A stretch of 6,758 bases of DNA from positions 1 to 6,758 of the forward strand of contig JACRNK010000096.1 in assembly GCA_016234985.1 (NCBI GenBank), given 5' to 3'. The position numbers and the translations under genes were made by a program. The DNA comes from Deltaproteobacteria bacterium (lineage in GTDB: Bacteria > Desulfobacterota > GWC2-55-46 > UBA9637). The notes below the pieces were generated by a model. It saw only the letters and a list, made by a program, of their open reading frames with translations, did no database searches and was not told where the DNA came from. Shown here piece by piece: positions 5,834-6,758 of the stretch. The first letter of the stretch is position 1. Each line of letters opens with the position of its first letter.

Positions 5834-5972
5834 AATTACAAAAAATAATATCAAATGCAACATCAGGAGAACCTTTCAGAGCATTATGATATATAGTTAT
5901 TTCTTCAAACTCTGAAAAGATGTAAAAATGATGAAGATGTATAAGGGGGCACCATGACGCCAATATTTCCAT
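5802..5972 (-). other. Possible minus-strand gene remnant or microgene (56 codons)
   Basis: On the minus strand an ATG at 5972-5970 opens a frame running to a TAA at 5804-5802. Its C-terminal half reads FSEFEEITIYHNALKGSPDV then AFDIIFCNFKKAG, a mixed composition more protein-like than usual for A+T-rich intergenic DNA. It fills the otherwise empty gap 5834-5953, but it overlaps the start of the FHA gene at 5954 and the terminator-like hairpin, and has no clear ribosome site. It could be the tail of a gene lost when the cassette inserted, or chance. I cannot name a family. Confidence 0.2.
5812..5831 (+). terminator. Rho-independent-terminator-like hairpin ending the Rhs cassette
   Basis: CTGGG (5812-5816) pairs with CCCAG (5820-5824) around a TTG loop, followed at once by C and six Ts (5826-5831). 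The stem is only 5 bp but the layout is classic. It overlaps the last codons of the tiny membrane gene and would end the transcript of the rhs-associated genes before the next signalling gene at 5954. Confidence 0.5.
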
Positions 5973-6758
5973 CAACCACAAAATTGTTTGAGGAAAAAAA
6001 CTGCGATATAAAAAGATTTGACGCCGTATTTTATGACATAATCCAGGCGGCGCCTGACGGATTTTTCATAATTTCAGGAAAGGGCGATGAAGTATATCTA
6101 TTTGCGGTCGGCGGAAGGCCGTATGCCTCCGGAAGAATAGAAAAGGAGGGATTTTCCTTTCTTGAGGTACAGGAATTCTTTGACGCATATGGAAGCATTG
6201 GAACAGGCGAACTTGTTTTTTATAAGGTGGAAAAAAAGCTCCTTTTAAGCACGCTTGTTTATTTTAAAAAGCGGCCGGCGCATAAATTTACAGCGGACAT
6301 GGTTGATATGGAAAAGGTGCTTAATGACTTGGCTCAAAAAGGCGCTGACAGCATAATTGCAACAAAATGCGGCGATAAGATGGGTTTTTGCATCTGCCTG
6401 AAAGGGAGGCCGTCGTTTAATTATCTCCCTGACGGCGCACATTCACAGGAACAGCCCAAGGACGGCCTTCTTCTCTATCTCTTCGGTCAAAAGGGCTGTG
6501 TGCCGTCCATAGAGGTTTTTGATGATATACAGATGATGCCAGCGCCCGATGCAATTTCTCCAAAGGATGAGTTGCCAAAGAGCTTGACAGCGCATTACAT
6601 AAAGAAGCCGGGCGCCTCATCGTCAGTAAAAGGCGCTGAATTAATCCTCACGCTTGCGGATAAGGTTGTCAACAAATATGCAATTGCAAAGGCTGAGACT
6701 ACAATCGGCAGGGGCGCAGGCAGCGATATATTGCTGGAAAATCCGGGGGTCTCAAGAC
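5954..6758 (+). CDS. FHA-domain signalling protein with unassigned N-terminal region (3' end outside the window)
   Basis: ATG at 5954 follows AGGGGG (5943-5948) with good spacing; 268 codons are open to the right edge. Residues about 1-225 form a globular region of alternating strands and helices with no signal peptide or membrane span and no domain I can name; notable stretches are FDAVFYDIIQAAPDGFFIIS (22-41) and RPSFNYLPDGAHS (152-164). From about residue 229 an FHA domain begins (ELILTLADKVVNKYAIAKAE, then TTIGRGAGSDILLENPGVSR), including the conserved Gly-Arg at 252-253 and the start of the SRxH motif at the very edge; the rest is missing. It is G+C-richer and uses codons like the kinase gene, so it belongs to the signalling locus rather than to the Rhs cassette. 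A role as a phosphothreonine-dependent partner or substrate of the kinase is likely but inferred. Confidence 0.88.
   Translation, partial: MTPIFPSTTKLFEEKNCDIKRFDAVFYDIIQAAPDGFFIISGKGDEVYLFAVGGRPYASGRIEKEGFSFLEVQEFFDAYGSIGTGELVFYKVEKKLLLSTLVYFKKRPAHKFTADMVDMEKVLNDLAQKGADSIIATKCGDKMGFCICLKGRPSFNYLPDGAHSQEQPKDGLLLYLFGQKGCVPSIEVFDDIQMMPAPDAISPKDELPKSLTAHYIKKPGASSSVKGAELILTLADKVVNKYAIAKAETTIGRGAGSDILLENPGVSR

Noticed and set aside
5885..5890. TATGAT as a -10 box for the FHA gene at 5954
   Set aside because: There is no -35-like hexamer at the proper distance (5862-5867 reads ATCAGG).

Overview
The window looks like part of a bacterial chromosome, probably from an uncultured Gram-negative lineage. 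A Nitrospirota or Desulfobacterota-like host is a tentative guess. It rests on the gene style (CHASE2 kinase, PP2C and FHA proteins), the moderate base composition, and intergenic clusters of C5/G5 hairpins and ATTCCCGC/GCGGGAAT inverted repeats. No rRNA, tRNA or other marker gene is present to test it.

Left part (about 1-2914): a protein-phosphorylation locus. The 3' part of a membrane-anchored CHASE2-Ser/Thr kinase is followed by a block of palindromic repeats, then a PP2C-type phosphatase that has lost its N-terminal metal-binding segment, a second block of hairpins, and a 93-residue protein that is one FHA (phosphothreonine-binding) domain. Kinase, phosphatase and FHA reader form a classic signalling set, but the phosphatase appears broken exactly at a repeat boundary.

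Middle part (about 2990-5833): an A+T-richer cassette that looks acquired. It holds a short secreted Rhs/YD-repeat protein with a cysteine-rich variable C-terminus, followed by small same-strand genes. Two of these encode 70-74-residue helical proteins that look like diverged copies of each other (candidate immunity proteins). A 14-codon mini-ORF follows, then a single-pass membrane protein with a TPR-like tail. Last comes a tiny hydrophobic membrane protein that seems frameshifted next to its start and ends on a short rho-independent-terminator-like hairpin.

Right part (5954-6758): the signalling theme resumes with a protein that has an unassigned N-terminal region of about 225 residues and a C-terminal FHA domain cut by the window edge. 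The Rhs cassette therefore seems to sit inside a kinase/phosphatase/FHA gene cluster. The most notable points are the decapitated phosphatase, the Rhs protein with its paired immunity-like genes, and the microgenes around 5700-5970. No CRISPR array, complete insertion sequence, RNA gene or riboswitch was recognised. No gene-free stretch exceeds 300 bases; the longest is the repeat block at 1647-1873.
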